Source: Bacillota bacterium (lineage in GTDB: Bacteria > Bacillota > Clostridia > UBA1381). Taken from it: a stretch of 25,269 bases of DNA. Shown here piece after piece: positions 6,275 through 14,936 of the stretch. The translations under genes and the position numbers were made by a program. The notes beneath the pieces are model-generated. The model saw nothing but the letters and a program-made list of their open reading frames with translations, was not told the DNA's origin and searched no databases. Within the stretch, counting starts at the first letter, position 1. Each line of letters starts with the position of its first letter. The DNA lies in contig JAJQAT010000016.1 of NCBI GenBank assembly GCA_021203665.1, forward strand, positions 6,763 to 32,031, written 5' to 3'.

Positions 6275-7021
6275 CTACAGTGTTAATATTTCATAACCGT
6301 CCTTCGTAATCAAAACGGTATTTTCATAGTGGGCCGATAGACTTCCGTCATCCGTCACAACCGTCCAGTCGTCATCGAGTACGGCGACATCATACGCGCC
6401 CGCGTTGACCATCGGCTCAATAGCCAAGGTCATGCCTGCCGCAAGCTTAACGCCGTGTCCCGCTCTGCCGTAATTCGGCACGCTCGGGTCCTCGTGAAGA
6501 TTCTGTCCGATGCCGTGACCTACAAGGTCGCGAACAACGCTGTAACCCCGCGCTTCAACGTAATTTTGAATCGCTAACGAAACATCACCTAATTTGGCAC
6601 CGTGCTTCAGATATTTAATTCCCTCAAAAAAGCTTTCGCGGGTTGTGTCAATGAGCCTCTGCGCCTCGTCGGATATTTTTCCGACGCCGAAGGTTCTTGC
6701 CGCGTCGCTGTGCCAGCCGTCAAGCACGGCGCCCATATCGATACTGATTATGTCGCCCTCCTTGAGTACGGCGCGCTTATTCGGTATTCCGTGAACAACC
6801 TCGTCGTTTATCGACGCGCATATGCTTCCCGGAAATCCGTTATAATTGAGGAAATTAGGTCTTGCACCCTTTGAAATGATAAAATCATAAGCAATTTTAT
6901 CAAGCTGCGCCGTGTTCACTCCGGGCTTTATATGCTTTTCCAAAAGCTCAAGAGCCTCCTTTGTGATTTTAGCCGACGCGCGCATTTTTTCGACTTGCTT
7001 TGCTGATTTAATCGTTATCAT
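6275..7021 (-). CDS. map: Methionine aminopeptidase, type I
   Basis: Removes the initiator methionine from new proteins at the ribosome. The 248 residues keep all five dinuclear metal ligands: Asp95, Asp106, His169, Glu202 and Glu233, in motifs SIDMGAVLDGWHSDAARTF, GHGIGQNLHEDP, LAIEPM and HYENTVLIT. His77 (VVHGIP) is the conserved substrate-side histidine. There is no N-terminal extension or zinc finger, so it is the short bacterial form. It follows adk with a 3-nt gap, implying translational coupling. Confidence 0.97.
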   Translation of the reverse strand: MITIKSAKQVEKMRASAKITKEALELLEKHIKPGVNTAQLDKIAYDFIISKGARPNFLNYNGFPGSICASINDEVVHGIPNKRAVLKEGDIISIDMGAVLDGWHSDAARTFGVGKISDEAQRLIDTTRESFFEGIKYLKHGAKLGDVSLAIQNYVEARGYSVVRDLVGHGIGQNLHEDPSVPNYGRAGHGVKLAAGMTLAIEPMVNAGAYDVAVLDDDWTVVTDDGSLSAHYENTVLITKDGYEILTL

Positions 7022-7024
7022 AAA

Positions 7025-7663
7025 TCACACCTCAAGTCCCAAAGCCTTGGCAACATTACTTGTGGTATCCTCAAGCTTCTCCTCGCCCTTGGCGGTGACA
7101 AGCAGTCCCATTTTATCATAATATGCCTTTATAGGCTCCGTTTGCTCGTGATAAACATTAAGTCTGTTCTTAATGGTTTCGGGATTATCATCCGCTCTTT
7201 GGATAAGCTCCCCTCCGCATTTATCACATTTGCCCTCTACCTCGGGTTTGTTTGATATGATGTTGTACGGAGCCGCGCACTTTGAGCATTCGCGTCTTGA
7301 TGAAAGACGTTCAACAATCTTATCATCATCAACCTCAAGCGACAACACCTTATCAATCTTAACGCCCGATTCGGTCAATGCCTCAGCCTGAGCTGTTGTG
7401 CGCGGAAATCCGTCAAGGATAAATCCGTTCGCGCAGTCAGGCTGCTGCAATCTTTCTTTAACCAATTTAACCATTACGTCATCCGGAACAAGCTTTCCAT
7501 CGTTAATCAGCTTTTCAACCTGCTTACCGATTTCGGTCTGCTCCTTGATGGCGGCTCTCAGCATAGCACCGGTTGAAATCGTGTCAATTCCCAATCGCTT
7601 TGACAAAATCTCGCCCTGAGTACCTTTTCCTGCCCCCGGAGGGCCCATTAATACCAAATTCAT
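7025..7663 (-). CDS. adk: Adenylate kinase, zinc-lid form
   Basis: Interconverts ATP + AMP and 2 ADP. The 212-residue protein has the P-loop GPPGAGKGT at 7-15, the AMP-binding region DTISTGAMLRAAI near 27-39, GFILDGFPRTTAQAEAL near 80-96, and a long LID domain with Cys126, Cys129, Cys146 and Cys149 as a structural zinc site typical of Gram-positive enzymes. It lies between secY and map, its normal place in the spc operon. Confidence 0.97.
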   Translation of the reverse strand: MNLVLMGPPGAGKGTQGEILSKRLGIDTISTGAMLRAAIKEQTEIGKQVEKLINDGKLVPDDVMVKLVKERLQQPDCANGFILDGFPRTTAQAEALTESGVKIDKVLSLEVDDDKIVERLSSRRECSKCAAPYNIISNKPEVEGKCDKCGGELIQRADDNPETIKNRLNVYHEQTEPIKAYYDKMGLLVTAKGEEKLEDTTSNVAKALGLEV

Positions 7664-7691
7664 ACCAAATACCGCCTTTCTTATACCCCGA

Positions 7692-9011
7692 TTATTCGAG
7701 GAAGCCCTTATAATGACGCATAGTCATCTGAGATTCAATCTGTCTTACCGTTTCAAGAGCAACGCCCTCCATGATAAGCAGCGAAGTACCGCCAATCTGA
7801 AGTGATGTTATCTGGAATACAGCTCCGACGATTACCGGCAATATCGCGACAATCGCAAGGAAGAACGCTCCGACAAGATTTAATCTTGACGAAATCTTAG
7901 CTATATACTCGCTTGTCGGTCTGCCCGGTCTGATACCCGGAATATATCCGCCGCTCTTCTTCATATTATTCGCAAGCTCAATCGGGTTGAACTGGATTGA
8001 CGAATAGAAATATGTGAAGAACACTATAAGCAGCGCGTACAATACCGCGTAAACAACACTCGTCCACCACTGTGACGCGTAGCCCGCCGAAAGGCATCCG
8101 AGGATATAATATCCCACTCCTGAATCGGGCATATTGCCGCCCGTAACCAATCTTACGATTGTCGCGGGGAACGCCATGATTGAGGACGCGAAGATAATCG
8201 GCATAACGCCACCCATTGCGACCTTAATCGGAATGTTTGTACTCTGTCCGCCGTACATTTTTCTTCCGACAACACGCTTAGCGTACTGAACCGGTATTCT
8301 GCGTTCAGCGTCGGAGAAGAATACAACGAAGGTTATAGCCGCAATCGCAACTATTACAACTGCCGCCACGAATATAAGTCCGCCCGCGTTTATGCCGGTG
8401 GCAAGCTTTAAATTCCACAGGCTGTACGCCGCTGACGGTATTCTCGATACGATACCGGCGAAGATTATCAATGATACGCCGTTTCCGAGACCCTTTTCGG
8501 TAATAAGCTCGCCCAGCCAGATAAGAAACGCTGTGCCCGCCGTGAATGTGAGGACTATTACAAAGAATGTAAGAACGCTCGGATTTGTTATAGCGCTTCC
8601 CATATTGTAAAGCGTTACATAAAGTCCGGAGCCCTGCACGAACGCAAGAGCGATACCGAGGTATCTTGTAATCTTGTTCAGCTTCTTTCTGCCCTCAACA
8701 CCCTCCTTAGCAAGACGCTCAAGAGAGGGAATCGCAACAGTAAGGAGCTGTATAATAATCGACGCGTTGATGTACGGTGAAACACCCATTGCCATAACGG
8801 TCGCGTTTGAGAACGCACCGCCCGTAAACACATCAAACAGGCTGAACAGGTCTGTTCCGCCGTTGCCCAAAAAGGTCTGCATTGCTTCAGATGACAGATA
8901 CGGCACCGGAATATGCGCGCCGAATCTGAAAATTACAAGCATCATTAGAGTGAAGAGAATTCTGCGTCTCAAATCGGGGATTTTCCACGCATTTCTTAAT
9001 GTTTGCAACAT
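7692..9011 (-). CDS. secY: Protein translocase subunit SecY
   Basis: The channel subunit of the SecYEG translocon in the cytoplasmic membrane; ten transmembrane segments can be read in the 439 residues. Visible landmarks are the N-terminus LRNAWKIPDLRRRILFTLMM, the plug-proximal GGAFSNATVMAMGVSPYINASIIIQLL (about 65-92), the cytoplasmic loop RRIPVQYAKRVVGRKMYGGQ (about 241-260), and the C-terminal loop GGYIPGIRPGRPTSEYI. The start is one base after the rplO stop, with an AGAGGTGAT box inside rplO. Confidence 0.97.
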   Translation of the reverse strand: MLQTLRNAWKIPDLRRRILFTLMMLVIFRFGAHIPVPYLSSEAMQTFLGNGGTDLFSLFDVFTGGAFSNATVMAMGVSPYINASIIIQLLTVAIPSLERLAKEGVEGRKKLNKITRYLGIALAFVQGSGLYVTLYNMGSAITNPSVLTFFVIVLTFTAGTAFLIWLGELITEKGLGNGVSLIIFAGIVSRIPSAAYSLWNLKLATGINAGGLIFVAAVVIVAIAAITFVVFFSDAERRIPVQYAKRVVGRKMYGGQSTNIPIKVAMGGVMPIIFASSIMAFPATIVRLVTGGNMPDSGVGYYILGCLSAGYASQWWTSVVYAVLYALLIVFFTYFYSSIQFNPIELANNMKKSGGYIPGIRPGRPTSEYIAKISSRLNLVGAFFLAIVAILPVIVGAVFQITSLQIGGTSLLIMEGVALETVRQIESQMTMRHYKGFLE

Positions 9012-9012
9012 T

Positions 9013-9462
9013 TTACATCACCTCTGCCTTTCCGCCTGCCTTTTCTATTTTTTCCTTAGCGGACGCGCTCATTTTAGCAACCTTAACGTTAAGCTTCTTT
9101 GTGAGCTCGCCTCTGCCCAAGATTTTAACGCCGTCAAGCGTCTTGCTGATAATGCCCTTTTCCTTAAGCACCTCAGCCGTAACATCTGTTCCGTCCTCAA
9201 GCTTGTTAAGCTCCTCGACGTTTACAGCAACATACTGCTTTGCAAATATATTCTTAAAGCCGCGTTTCGGAAGTCTTCTGTATAACGGCATCTGACCGCC
9301 TTCAAAGCCCGGTCTTACACCGCCGCCGCTGCGGGCGTTCTGTCCCTTATGACCTTTTCCCGAAGTTTTACCTGTACCGCTTCCGATACCTCTGCCCACT
9401 CTCTTGGGAGCAAACTTTGAACCTTCGGCAGGTTGTAATTCGTTTAAGTTCATTTGCTGCAC
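9013..9462 (-). CDS. rplO: Ribosomal protein L15
   Basis: Late-assembling 23S rRNA-binding protein. 149 residues with the glycine- and basic-rich N-terminal extension (KRVGRGIGSGTGKTSGKGHKGQ at about 20-41) and GFEGGQMPLYRRLPKRGFKN (about 54-73), both hallmarks of L15. Ends with a Lys/Ala-rich helix. It sits between rpmD and secY with tight spacing on both sides. Confidence 0.97.
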   Translation of the reverse strand: MQQMNLNELQPAEGSKFAPKRVGRGIGSGTGKTSGKGHKGQNARSGGGVRPGFEGGQMPLYRRLPKRGFKNIFAKQYVAVNVEELNKLEDGTDVTAEVLKEKGIISKTLDGVKILGRGELTKKLNVKVAKMSASAKEKIEKAGGKAEVM

Positions 9463-9473
9463 CTCCTTACTAA

Positions 9474-9653
9474 TTAGTTTTCTTCAACCGTTACAAGGTG
9501 CGATACCTTGTTTATCATTCCTCTTATCTGAGGTGTGTCGTTGTGCTCAACAACACTTCTTATTTTCTTTAGTCCCAAAGCTTCGACAGTGGCAATCTGA
9601 TCCTTTTTTCTGCCGATTGTGCTTTTAACCAATGTAATCTTTAACTTAGCCAT
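9474..9653 (-). CDS. rpmD: Ribosomal protein L30
   Basis: A 59-residue large-subunit protein beginning MAKLKITLVKSTIGRKKDQI and ending HLVTVEEN. KSTIGRKKDQIATVEALGLKKI followed by HNDTPQIRGMI is the L30 signature. An AGGAGG box precedes the ATG. The position between rpsE and rplO is the standard spc order; E. coli and Firmicutes share it. Confidence 0.95.
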   Translation of the reverse strand: MAKLKITLVKSTIGRKKDQIATVEALGLKKIRSVVEHNDTPQIRGMINKVSHLVTVEEN

Positions 9654-9667
9654 TATTGTGCCTCCTT

Positions 9668-10171
9668 TTAGCCTCTGAGCCGGTCCACAGATATGCCTCT
9701 GAGCTTAGCAACCTCATCCGCCTGCTTAAGCTCCGACAAGCCCTGTACAGTAGCACTAACTACGTTTCTCTTGTTATTTGAACGCAAGCACTTTGTTCTG
9801 ATGTCCTTAACACCCGCAAGCTCAAGCACAGCACGGGCAGGTCCGCCGGCGATAACTCCGGTACCCTGTGCGGCAGGCTTCAAAAGAACCTTGCCGGCGC
9901 CCGAAACGCCTATAACCTCGTGAGGAATTGTTGTTCCCACAAGAGGAACGGTAATCATATTCTTCTTTGCGCTGTCGATGCCCTTTCTGATAGCGTCGGG
10001 TATTTCAGCAGCCTTACCCTGACCGTATCCTACGTGACCGTTTCTGTCACCTACAACAACCAACGCGGTAAATCTCATTGTTCTGCCGCCCTTAACGGTT
10101 TTAGCTACACGATTTAGCGCTACGACATTTTCTTCAAGCTCTAAAGCTTCTACGTCTAATCTTTCCGTCAC
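9668..10171 (-). CDS. rpsE: Ribosomal protein S5
   Basis: Small-subunit fidelity protein at the mRNA entry tunnel. 167 residues with the double-stranded-RNA-binding-like N-terminal domain (VALNRVAKTVKGGRTMRFTALVVVGDRNGHVGYGQGKAAE, about 17-56) and the C-terminal S5 domain (GPARAVLELAGVKDI and SNNKRNVVSATVQGL). The likely start is GTG at 10171, with a GGAGG box 10 nt upstream; an in-frame ATG occurs only much later, at residue 32, inside the conserved domain. Confidence 0.96.
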   Translation of the reverse strand: MTERLDVEALELEENVVALNRVAKTVKGGRTMRFTALVVVGDRNGHVGYGQGKAAEIPDAIRKGIDSAKKNMITVPLVGTTIPHEVIGVSGAGKVLLKPAAQGTGVIAGGPARAVLELAGVKDIRTKCLRSNNKRNVVSATVQGLSELKQADEVAKLRGISVDRLRG

Positions 10172-10191
10172 TTGTTTTCGTCCTCCTTCTG

Positions 10192-10551
10192 TTAGAATTC
10201 CAAGCCGCCCTCTCTTGCGCCTTCCGCAAGAGCTGCAACTCTGCCGTGATATACATATCCGCCTCTGTCGAATACTACCGCTTTAATGCCTGCCGCCTGA
10301 GCCTTTTCGGCAACCTTTTTGCCGACAGCCTTTGCGCCTTCAACATTTCCGCCGTAGCCCTCGAAGTCCTTATCCATGCTTGATGCCGCTACCAAGGTAA
10401 CGCCCTTAACATCATCAATAATTTGAGCGTATATATGCTTAGCACTTCTGAATACGTTCAGACGAGGTCTCTCCGCCGTGCCGGAGATGTTCTTTCTAAC
10501 TCTCTGATGACGACGAATTCTTGCCGCTTTTGTATCTACCTTTTTAATCAT
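10192..10551 (-). CDS. rplR: Ribosomal protein L18
   Basis: 5S rRNA-binding protein of the central protuberance, 119 residues. The basic N-terminal tail RIRRHQRVRKNISGTAERPRLNVFRSAKHIYAQIIDD (about 11-47) is the family mark, and the C-terminal VVFDRGGYVYHGRVAALAEGAREGGLEF is the conserved end. Cotranscribed between rplF and rpsE with 20-nt gaps. Confidence 0.97.
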   Translation of the reverse strand: MIKKVDTKAARIRRHQRVRKNISGTAERPRLNVFRSAKHIYAQIIDDVKGVTLVAASSMDKDFEGYGGNVEGAKAVGKKVAEKAQAAGIKAVVFDRGGYVYHGRVAALAEGAREGGLEF

Positions 10552-10570
10552 TTAAGAACACTCCTTTCAA

Positions 10571-11119
10571 TTATTTCTTTTTAGCTCCTGTTTTGCCCTC
10601 TTTACGTCTGATATGCTCATCAGCGTACTTGATACCCTTGCCCTTATACGGCTCAGGCTGTCTGAATTCTCTGATCTTTGCGGCAGTAGCTCCAACGTCT
10701 TCCTTGTTGGCGCCCTTTACGATGATTTTATTCGGTGCGGGTACCTCGATTGTAACGCCCTCTTTTGCTTCGTACAAAACAGGATGTGAGTAACCAAGGC
10801 TCAAATTAAGCGTTTTGCCCTGCATCGCGGCTCTGTAACCAACGCCGTTGATTTCAAGCTCCTTTGTAAAACCTTCCGTAACGCCTACAACCATGTTGTT
10901 TACAAGTGTTCTTGTAAGACCGTGCAGCGATTTGTGCATCTTATCCTCAGACGGACGCTCAACAGTGATAACTCCGTCCGATAGCTTTACTATCATGTCC
11001 GGATGAAGCTGTCTTGAAAGTGTTCCGTTTTTACCTTTTACTGTGATTTCATTTGTGTCACTGATCTTTACCTCTACTCCGGCGGGAACAGTGATCGGTA
11101 ATCTACCTATTCTTGACAT
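10571..11119 (-). CDS. rplF: Ribosomal protein L6
   Basis: Large-subunit protein near the sarcin-ricin loop and the GTPase factor site. 182 residues with two tandem alpha-L6 domains; the second carries the C-terminal signature PEPYKGKGIKYADEHIRRKEGK (about 154-175). Starts MSRIGRLPITVPAGVEV with an AAGGAGG box. It is separated from rpsH by an unusual 119-nt gap holding three small hairpins. Confidence 0.97.
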   Translation of the reverse strand: MSRIGRLPITVPAGVEVKISDTNEITVKGKNGTLSRQLHPDMIVKLSDGVITVERPSEDKMHKSLHGLTRTLVNNMVVGVTEGFTKELEINGVGYRAAMQGKTLNLSLGYSHPVLYEAKEGVTIEVPAPNKIIVKGANKEDVGATAAKIREFRQPEPYKGKGIKYADEHIRRKEGKTGAKKK

Positions 11120-11238
11120 AGGATTTTTTCCTCCTTAACTTAAATTTACTCTGACGGCACTGCCGTACAGGTTTTCAGTTATTTATTATTTGACAATACG
11201 TTGATTGTCCTAATTGCCGGCAATTTTGCCGATGGCTT
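11120..11238 (-). promoter_or_regulatory. Hairpin-rich gap between rpsH and rplF
   Basis: No ORF seen. Three inverted repeats occur: CGGCAA/TTGCCG (11218-11231), GACAAT/ATTGTC with a 6-nt loop (11192-11209), and ACGGCA/TGCCGT (11154-11166). None has a T tract, so they are not terminators. They may be processing or protein-binding sites; the role is unknown. Confidence 0.3.
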
Positions 11239-11637
11239 TTACCATACGAACGCGAGAACCTCGCCGCCGACATTCTGCTTTCTTGCCTCTTTGTCGGTCA
11301 TTATGCCCTTTGATGTTGAAACGATTGCTATTCCGAGACCCTTAAGAACTCTCGGCAGCTCGTCAACTCCGGCATAAAATCTGAGACCCGGCTTTGATAC
11401 TCTCTTTAGACCGCTGATAACTCTTTCCTTGTTGGGTCCGTACTTTAAAGTAATTCTGATAACGTCCTGCTTGCCGTCCTCGATTACTTGGTAGCCCTTT
11501 ATATAACCCTCGTTATTAAGGATTTCAACTATAGCCTTTTTCATATTTGAAGCAGGAACATCGACTGTCTCATGCTTTGATGAGCTTGCATTTCTGATTC
11601 TTGTAAGCAAATCTGCGATTGGATCAGTTATTTGCAT
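11239..11637 (-). CDS. rpsH: Ribosomal protein S8
   Basis: Primary 16S rRNA-binding protein and, in E. coli, the spc operon repressor. 132 residues beginning MQITDPIADLLTRIRNA and ending with the conserved STSKGIMTDKEARKQNVGGEVLAFVW, which holds the RNA-binding loop. Normal length. Gaps of 94 nt to rpsN and 119 nt to rplF are longer than usual. Confidence 0.97.
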   Translation of the reverse strand: MQITDPIADLLTRIRNASSSKHETVDVPASNMKKAIVEILNNEGYIKGYQVIEDGKQDVIRITLKYGPNKERVISGLKRVSKPGLRFYAGVDELPRVLKGLGIAIVSTSKGIMTDKEARKQNVGGEVLAFVW

Positions 11638-11731
11638 TTATTTTACCTCCTTCCGAAATCCGTAAAGAATTCGTACTCTATCTTCTACCTATAAATCAAA
11701 TAGTCCCGTCAGTTCTGAGACGCATTCAATT

Positions 11732-11917
11732 TTACCAGCTTGCTTTTCTTACTCCGGGAATCTGACCCTTATAAGCCAATTCTCTGAAGCATATACGGCA
11801 AATACCAAACTTTCTGAGGTAAGCGTGCGGTCTGCCGCAAATCTTACATCTTGTATAAGCTTGTGTTGAATACTTTGGTGCCTTTTGCTGTTTTATAACC
11901 ATTGCTTTTCTTGCCAT
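11732..11917 (-). CDS. rpsZ: Ribosomal protein S14, zinc-binding type Z
   Basis: A 61-residue S14 with four zinc cysteines in CKICGRPHAYLRKFGICRICF (two CxxC pairs at about residues 24-27 and 40-43). This short C+ type is the main S14 of most Firmicutes. It lies between rplE and rpsH as expected. Also commonly named rpsN. Confidence 0.96.
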   Translation of the reverse strand: MARKAMVIKQQKAPKYSTQAYTRCKICGRPHAYLRKFGICRICFRELAYKGQIPGVRKASW

Positions 11918-11938
11918 GATTTGTTTCCTCCTTATAAA

Positions 11939-12478
11939 CTATGAACGGAACGGAGCGCCCATCATCTTTAAAAGCTCGCGGGCTTCTTCGTCTGTCTTTG
12001 CGGTAGTGACGATGTTAATGTCCATACCTCTGATTTTGTCAATCTTATCATAGTCAATCTCAGGGAATATAAGCTGTTCCTTTATGCCTACGCTGTAGTT
12101 GCCTCTGCCGTCAAAGCCGTTCGGGTTAATACCTCTGAAGTCTCTTACGCGCGGAAGCGCCACATTAAAGAATCTGTCCAGGAATTCATACATCTTGTCG
12201 CTTCTCAAGGTTACCTTACAGCCGATATTCATTCCTTCTCTTAACTTGAAGTTAGCCACTGACTTTTTAGCCTTTGTTATAATAGGCTTCTGACCTGTTA
12301 TAGCAGCCAAATCCCCGCAAGCAGCCTCGATTGCCTTCGGGTTGTCTTTAGCTTCACCCATACCGATATTTATAACGATTTTGTCGAGCTTGGGGATTTG
12401 CATAGTGCTTTTATAGCTGAACTTCTCCATAAGAGCCGGAGCAACTTCTTTATTATATTTATCTTGCATTCTACTCAT
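11939..12478 (-). CDS. rplE: Ribosomal protein L5
   Basis: 5S rRNA-binding protein contacting P-site tRNA in the central protuberance. 179 residues; signatures are MQIPKLDKIVINIGMGEA (about 27-44), ITGQKPIITKAKKSVANFKLREG (about 75-97) and FPEIDYDKIDKIRGMDINIVTTAKTDEEARELL near the end. Start ATG at 12478 has GAGGAGG upstream. Standard position between rplX and rpsZ. Confidence 0.97.
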   Translation of the reverse strand: MSRMQDKYNKEVAPALMEKFSYKSTMQIPKLDKIVINIGMGEAKDNPKAIEAACGDLAAITGQKPIITKAKKSVANFKLREGMNIGCKVTLRSDKMYEFLDRFFNVALPRVRDFRGINPNGFDGRGNYSVGIKEQLIFPEIDYDKIDKIRGMDINIVTTAKTDEEARELLKMMGAPFRS

Positions 12479-12504
12479 TGTCAGAATCTTCCTCCTCTCG
12501 AAAA

Positions 12505-12828
12505 TTAATCGTTAAACTCTGAATTACACTTTTTGCAGTATCTCATTTTTGAACCGTCCTCAAGAACTCTGACGCCGGTTCTTGCCGCCTTACCGCACTT
12601 TGAGCAAACTCTCATTACGTTTGAAACGTCGATGGGCATTTCCTTGTGGATTATGCCGCTTTCCTGACCCTGCATTCTTGCCTTCTGATGTCTCTGTGCC
12701 ACAGCGACACCCTCAACGATAACCTTGCCCTCGGCAGGCAGCGCGGTGATAATCTTGCCCTCTTTGCCCTTATCCTTACCGGCGATAACCTTTACGGTGT
12801 CGCCTCTTTTAACATGCATCTTTTTCAT
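12505..12828 (-). CDS. rplX: Ribosomal protein L24 with C-terminal zinc-ribbon-like cysteines
   Basis: Assembly-initiating 23S rRNA-binding protein of 107 residues. The N-terminal KOW domain reads HVKRGDTVKVIAGKDKGKEGKI (about 5-26). The C-terminal part has two CxxC pairs, CSKCGKAARTGVR and MRYCKKCNSEF, which suggests a zinc-binding ribbon; this is common among Clostridia and Bacilli L24. Two ATGs lie close together (residues 1 and 4); the first fits the ribosome binding site. Confidence 0.96.
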   Translation of the reverse strand: MKKMHVKRGDTVKVIAGKDKGKEGKIITALPAEGKVIVEGVAVAQRHQKARMQGQESGIIHKEMPIDVSNVMRVCSKCGKAARTGVRVLEDGSKMRYCKKCNSEFND

Positions 12829-12849
12829 TGTAACTATTATCCTCCTTAA

Positions 12850-13218
12850 TTAAAGAACTTCCGGAGCCAATGATAGTATCTTCATGTACTCTTTATCTCT
12901 AAGCTCTCTTGCGACAGGGCCGAAGATACGAGTACCTCTCGGGTTTTTGTCATCTCTTACGATAACCGCCGCGTTCTCATCAAATCTGATATATGAACCG
13001 TCGGCGCGCTTTGACTCTTTAACTGTTCTGACTACAACAGCCTTCACAACGTCACCTTTTTTTACAACGCCGCCCGGTGTTGCCTTTTTGACACTGCAAA
13101 TGATTTCGTCGCCAACAGCCGCATATCTTTTCTTACTGCCGCCCATTACGCGAATACACATAACTTCCTTAGCGCCGGTATTATCAGCCACTTTTAAAAG
13201 TGTTTGTTGTTGAATCAT
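12850..13218 (-). CDS. rplN: Ribosomal protein L14
   Basis: Subunit-interface protein forming bridge B8. 122 residues, starting MIQQQTLLKVADNTGAKEVMCIRV and carrying the signature IRFDENAAVIVRDDKNPRGTRIFGPVARELR (about 78-108), which is nearly invariant in bacteria. Length is exactly that of the family. Located between rpsQ and rplX. Confidence 0.98.
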   Translation of the reverse strand: MIQQQTLLKVADNTGAKEVMCIRVMGGSKKRYAAVGDEIICSVKKATPGGVVKKGDVVKAVVVRTVKESKRADGSYIRFDENAAVIVRDDKNPRGTRIFGPVARELRDKEYMKILSLAPEVL

Positions 13219-13247
13219 TAAAACTTCCTCCTTCCGGGAACGCTATA

Positions 13248-13505
13248 TTACTTAACTTTTTCTACTATTTCAACCAATCTCCATCTCTTGTCCTTTGACA
13301 AAGGTCTTGTTTCCATAACCTTTACCTTATCGCCGATGGAACAGGTATTTTCTTCATCATGCGCCTTTAGCTTGTAAGTGTTCTTTACAATCTTGCCATA
13401 AAGCGGATGCTTTTTATTCTCCTCGATGGCAACAACGATTGTTTTGTCCATCTTATTGCTGATTACTTTGCCGATTTTAACCTTACGGCTGTTTCTTTCT
13501 TCCAC
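13248..13505 (-). CDS. rpsQ: Ribosomal protein S17
   Basis: 16S rRNA-binding assembly protein with an OB fold, 85 residues. Signature sequences are KIGKVISNKMDKTIVVAIE (about 10-28), HPLYGKIVKNTYKLKAHDEEN and GDKVKVMETRPLSKDKRWRLVEIVEK. The ATG at 13505 follows an AAGGAGG box. Between rpmC and rplN. Confidence 0.97.
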   Translation of the reverse strand: MEERNSRKVKIGKVISNKMDKTIVVAIEENKKHPLYGKIVKNTYKLKAHDEENTCSIGDKVKVMETRPLSKDKRWRLVEIVEKVK

Positions 13506-13557
13506 AGATAAGTGCCTCCTTCCGCACGTTTCTTATTAAACCTCTATCTGCTCTTAA

Positions 13558-13761
13558 TTACATCGCACTGCCTTGCAGTTCTCTTTCATGAATGATGGTT
13601 AAAATACGAGCGATAGTCTTTTTTACATCACCAATTCTCTTCGGATTCTCTAATTGGTTAATAGCGTGTTGAAATCTAAGGTTGAAAAGCTCCTGCTTGC
13701 TTTCCGCAAGCTTTTCCTCCAATTCAGCCGTAGATAAATCTCTTAGCTCATTTACTTTCAT
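13558..13761 (-). CDS. rpmC: Ribosomal protein L29
   Basis: A two-helix protein at the tunnel exit that helps dock trigger factor and SRP. 67 residues with MKVNELRDLSTAELEEKLAE and ELFNLRFQHAINQLENPKRI, the L29 signature. The start is only 2 bases past the rplP stop, implying translational coupling. Confidence 0.96.
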   Translation of the reverse strand: MKVNELRDLSTAELEEKLAESKQELFNLRFQHAINQLENPKRIGDVKKTIARILTIIHERELQGSAM

Positions 13762-13763
13762 TC

Positions 13764-14186
13764 TTATTCACCATCCTCTGCTTGACGTGTCACAAACTTA
13801 CACTTAATCGGAAGCTTGTGCATAGCAAGACGCATAGCCTCTCTTGCCACTTCCTCGCTGACGCCCGCCATCTCGAACAATACTCTGCCGGGCTTTACTA
13901 CTGATACCCAGTATTCGGGAGCGCCCTTACCACTACCCATTCGGGTTTCGGCAGGCTTTCTTGTTACGGGCTTGTCGGGGAATATCTTTATCCAAACCTG
14001 ACCGCCGCGCTTTGTATATCTTGTCATAGCGATACGTGCCGCCTCAATCTGTCTTGAAGTTATCCAAGCAGGCTCCAATGCTTGCAAACCATACTCGCCG
14101 TTTGATACAACGTTACCGCGTGTTGCCTTACCCTTCATTCTGCCGCGCATAACTCTTCTGTATTTAACTCTTTTTGGTAACAACAT
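13764..14186 (-). CDS. rplP: Ribosomal protein L16
   Basis: A-site-proximal 23S rRNA-binding protein of 140 residues. Signatures: LPKRVKYRRVMRGRMKGKA near the start, ALEPAWITSRQIEAARIAMTRYTKRGGQVWIKIFPDKP (about 36-73) and RMGSGKGAPEYWVSVVKPGRVLFEMAGV. Its ATG overlaps the rpsC stop as TAATG, so translation is coupled. Confidence 0.98.
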   Translation of the reverse strand: MLLPKRVKYRRVMRGRMKGKATRGNVVSNGEYGLQALEPAWITSRQIEAARIAMTRYTKRGGQVWIKIFPDKPVTRKPAETRMGSGKGAPEYWVSVVKPGRVLFEMAGVSEEVAREAMRLAMHKLPIKCKFVTRQAEDGE

Positions 14187-14917
14187 TACTGTCTGCCCCC
14201 TTTCGGTCTTCTGTCGCCGCGTCTTCTCTCGCCGCGTCTGTTGTTGTCGGCAGCCTGTGCGGCAGCTTCCTTTCTTCTTCCGTCAGCGACGTTAAGAATT
14301 TCGCCCTTGTATATCCAAACCTTTACACCCAGGATACCGTATGTTGTATGAGCCTCGGCAAAGCCGTAGTCAATATCCGCTCTCAAGGTCTGAAGAGGAA
14401 TTGTTCCCTCGTGATACTGCTCTGTTCTCGCGATTTCAGCGCCGCCTACACGGCCCGCAACCGCCGTCTTGATACCCTTAACGCCAAGACGCATTGCTCT
14501 GCCCATAACCTGCTTCATAGCGCGTCTGAAAGAAATTCTTCTCTCAAGCTGAGCGGCTATGTTCTCGGCAACAAGCTGAGCGTTTGTATCGGGAGTTTTA
14601 ACCTCCATAATGTTTACGTTTACCGTCTTTGAAGTAAGCTTTTCAATCTGTGCCTTAAGCTTATCAATTTCGGCTCCGCCTCTGCCTATGATGATGCCCG
14701 GCTTAGCGGCATGGATAGTGATGAAAACCCTGTTTTGCTTTCTCTCTATGCCAATCTTCGCAACGCCTGCGTCATAGCAAGCCTTTTTAACGAACTTTCT
14801 TATATTGTAATCTTCAACCAACTGGTCTCCGAAATCCTTCTTACCGGCAATCCATTTTGAATCCCAGTCTTTGATAACACCGACTCTAAGTCCATGCGGG
14901 TTTACCTTTTGTCCCAT
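14186..14917 (-). CDS. rpsC: Ribosomal protein S3
   Basis: Head protein at the mRNA entry site with helicase activity. 243 residues: N-terminal GQKVNPHGLRVGVIKDWDSKW, a KH type II domain with the GRGG-like loop IIIGRGGAEIDKLK (about 75-88), and the C-terminal domain GRVGGAEIARTEQYHEGTIPLQTLRADIDYG. The tail is Arg/Gly/Asp-rich (about 220-243), a common clostridial extension. Overlaps rplP by one base. Confidence 0.98.
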   Translation of the reverse strand: MGQKVNPHGLRVGVIKDWDSKWIAGKKDFGDQLVEDYNIRKFVKKACYDAGVAKIGIERKQNRVFITIHAAKPGIIIGRGGAEIDKLKAQIEKLTSKTVNVNIMEVKTPDTNAQLVAENIAAQLERRISFRRAMKQVMGRAMRLGVKGIKTAVAGRVGGAEIARTEQYHEGTIPLQTLRADIDYGFAEAHTTYGILGVKVWIYKGEILNVADGRRKEAAAQAADNNRRGERRRGDRRPKGGRQ

Positions 14918-14936
14918 GAGTGAACCTCCTTTTCGA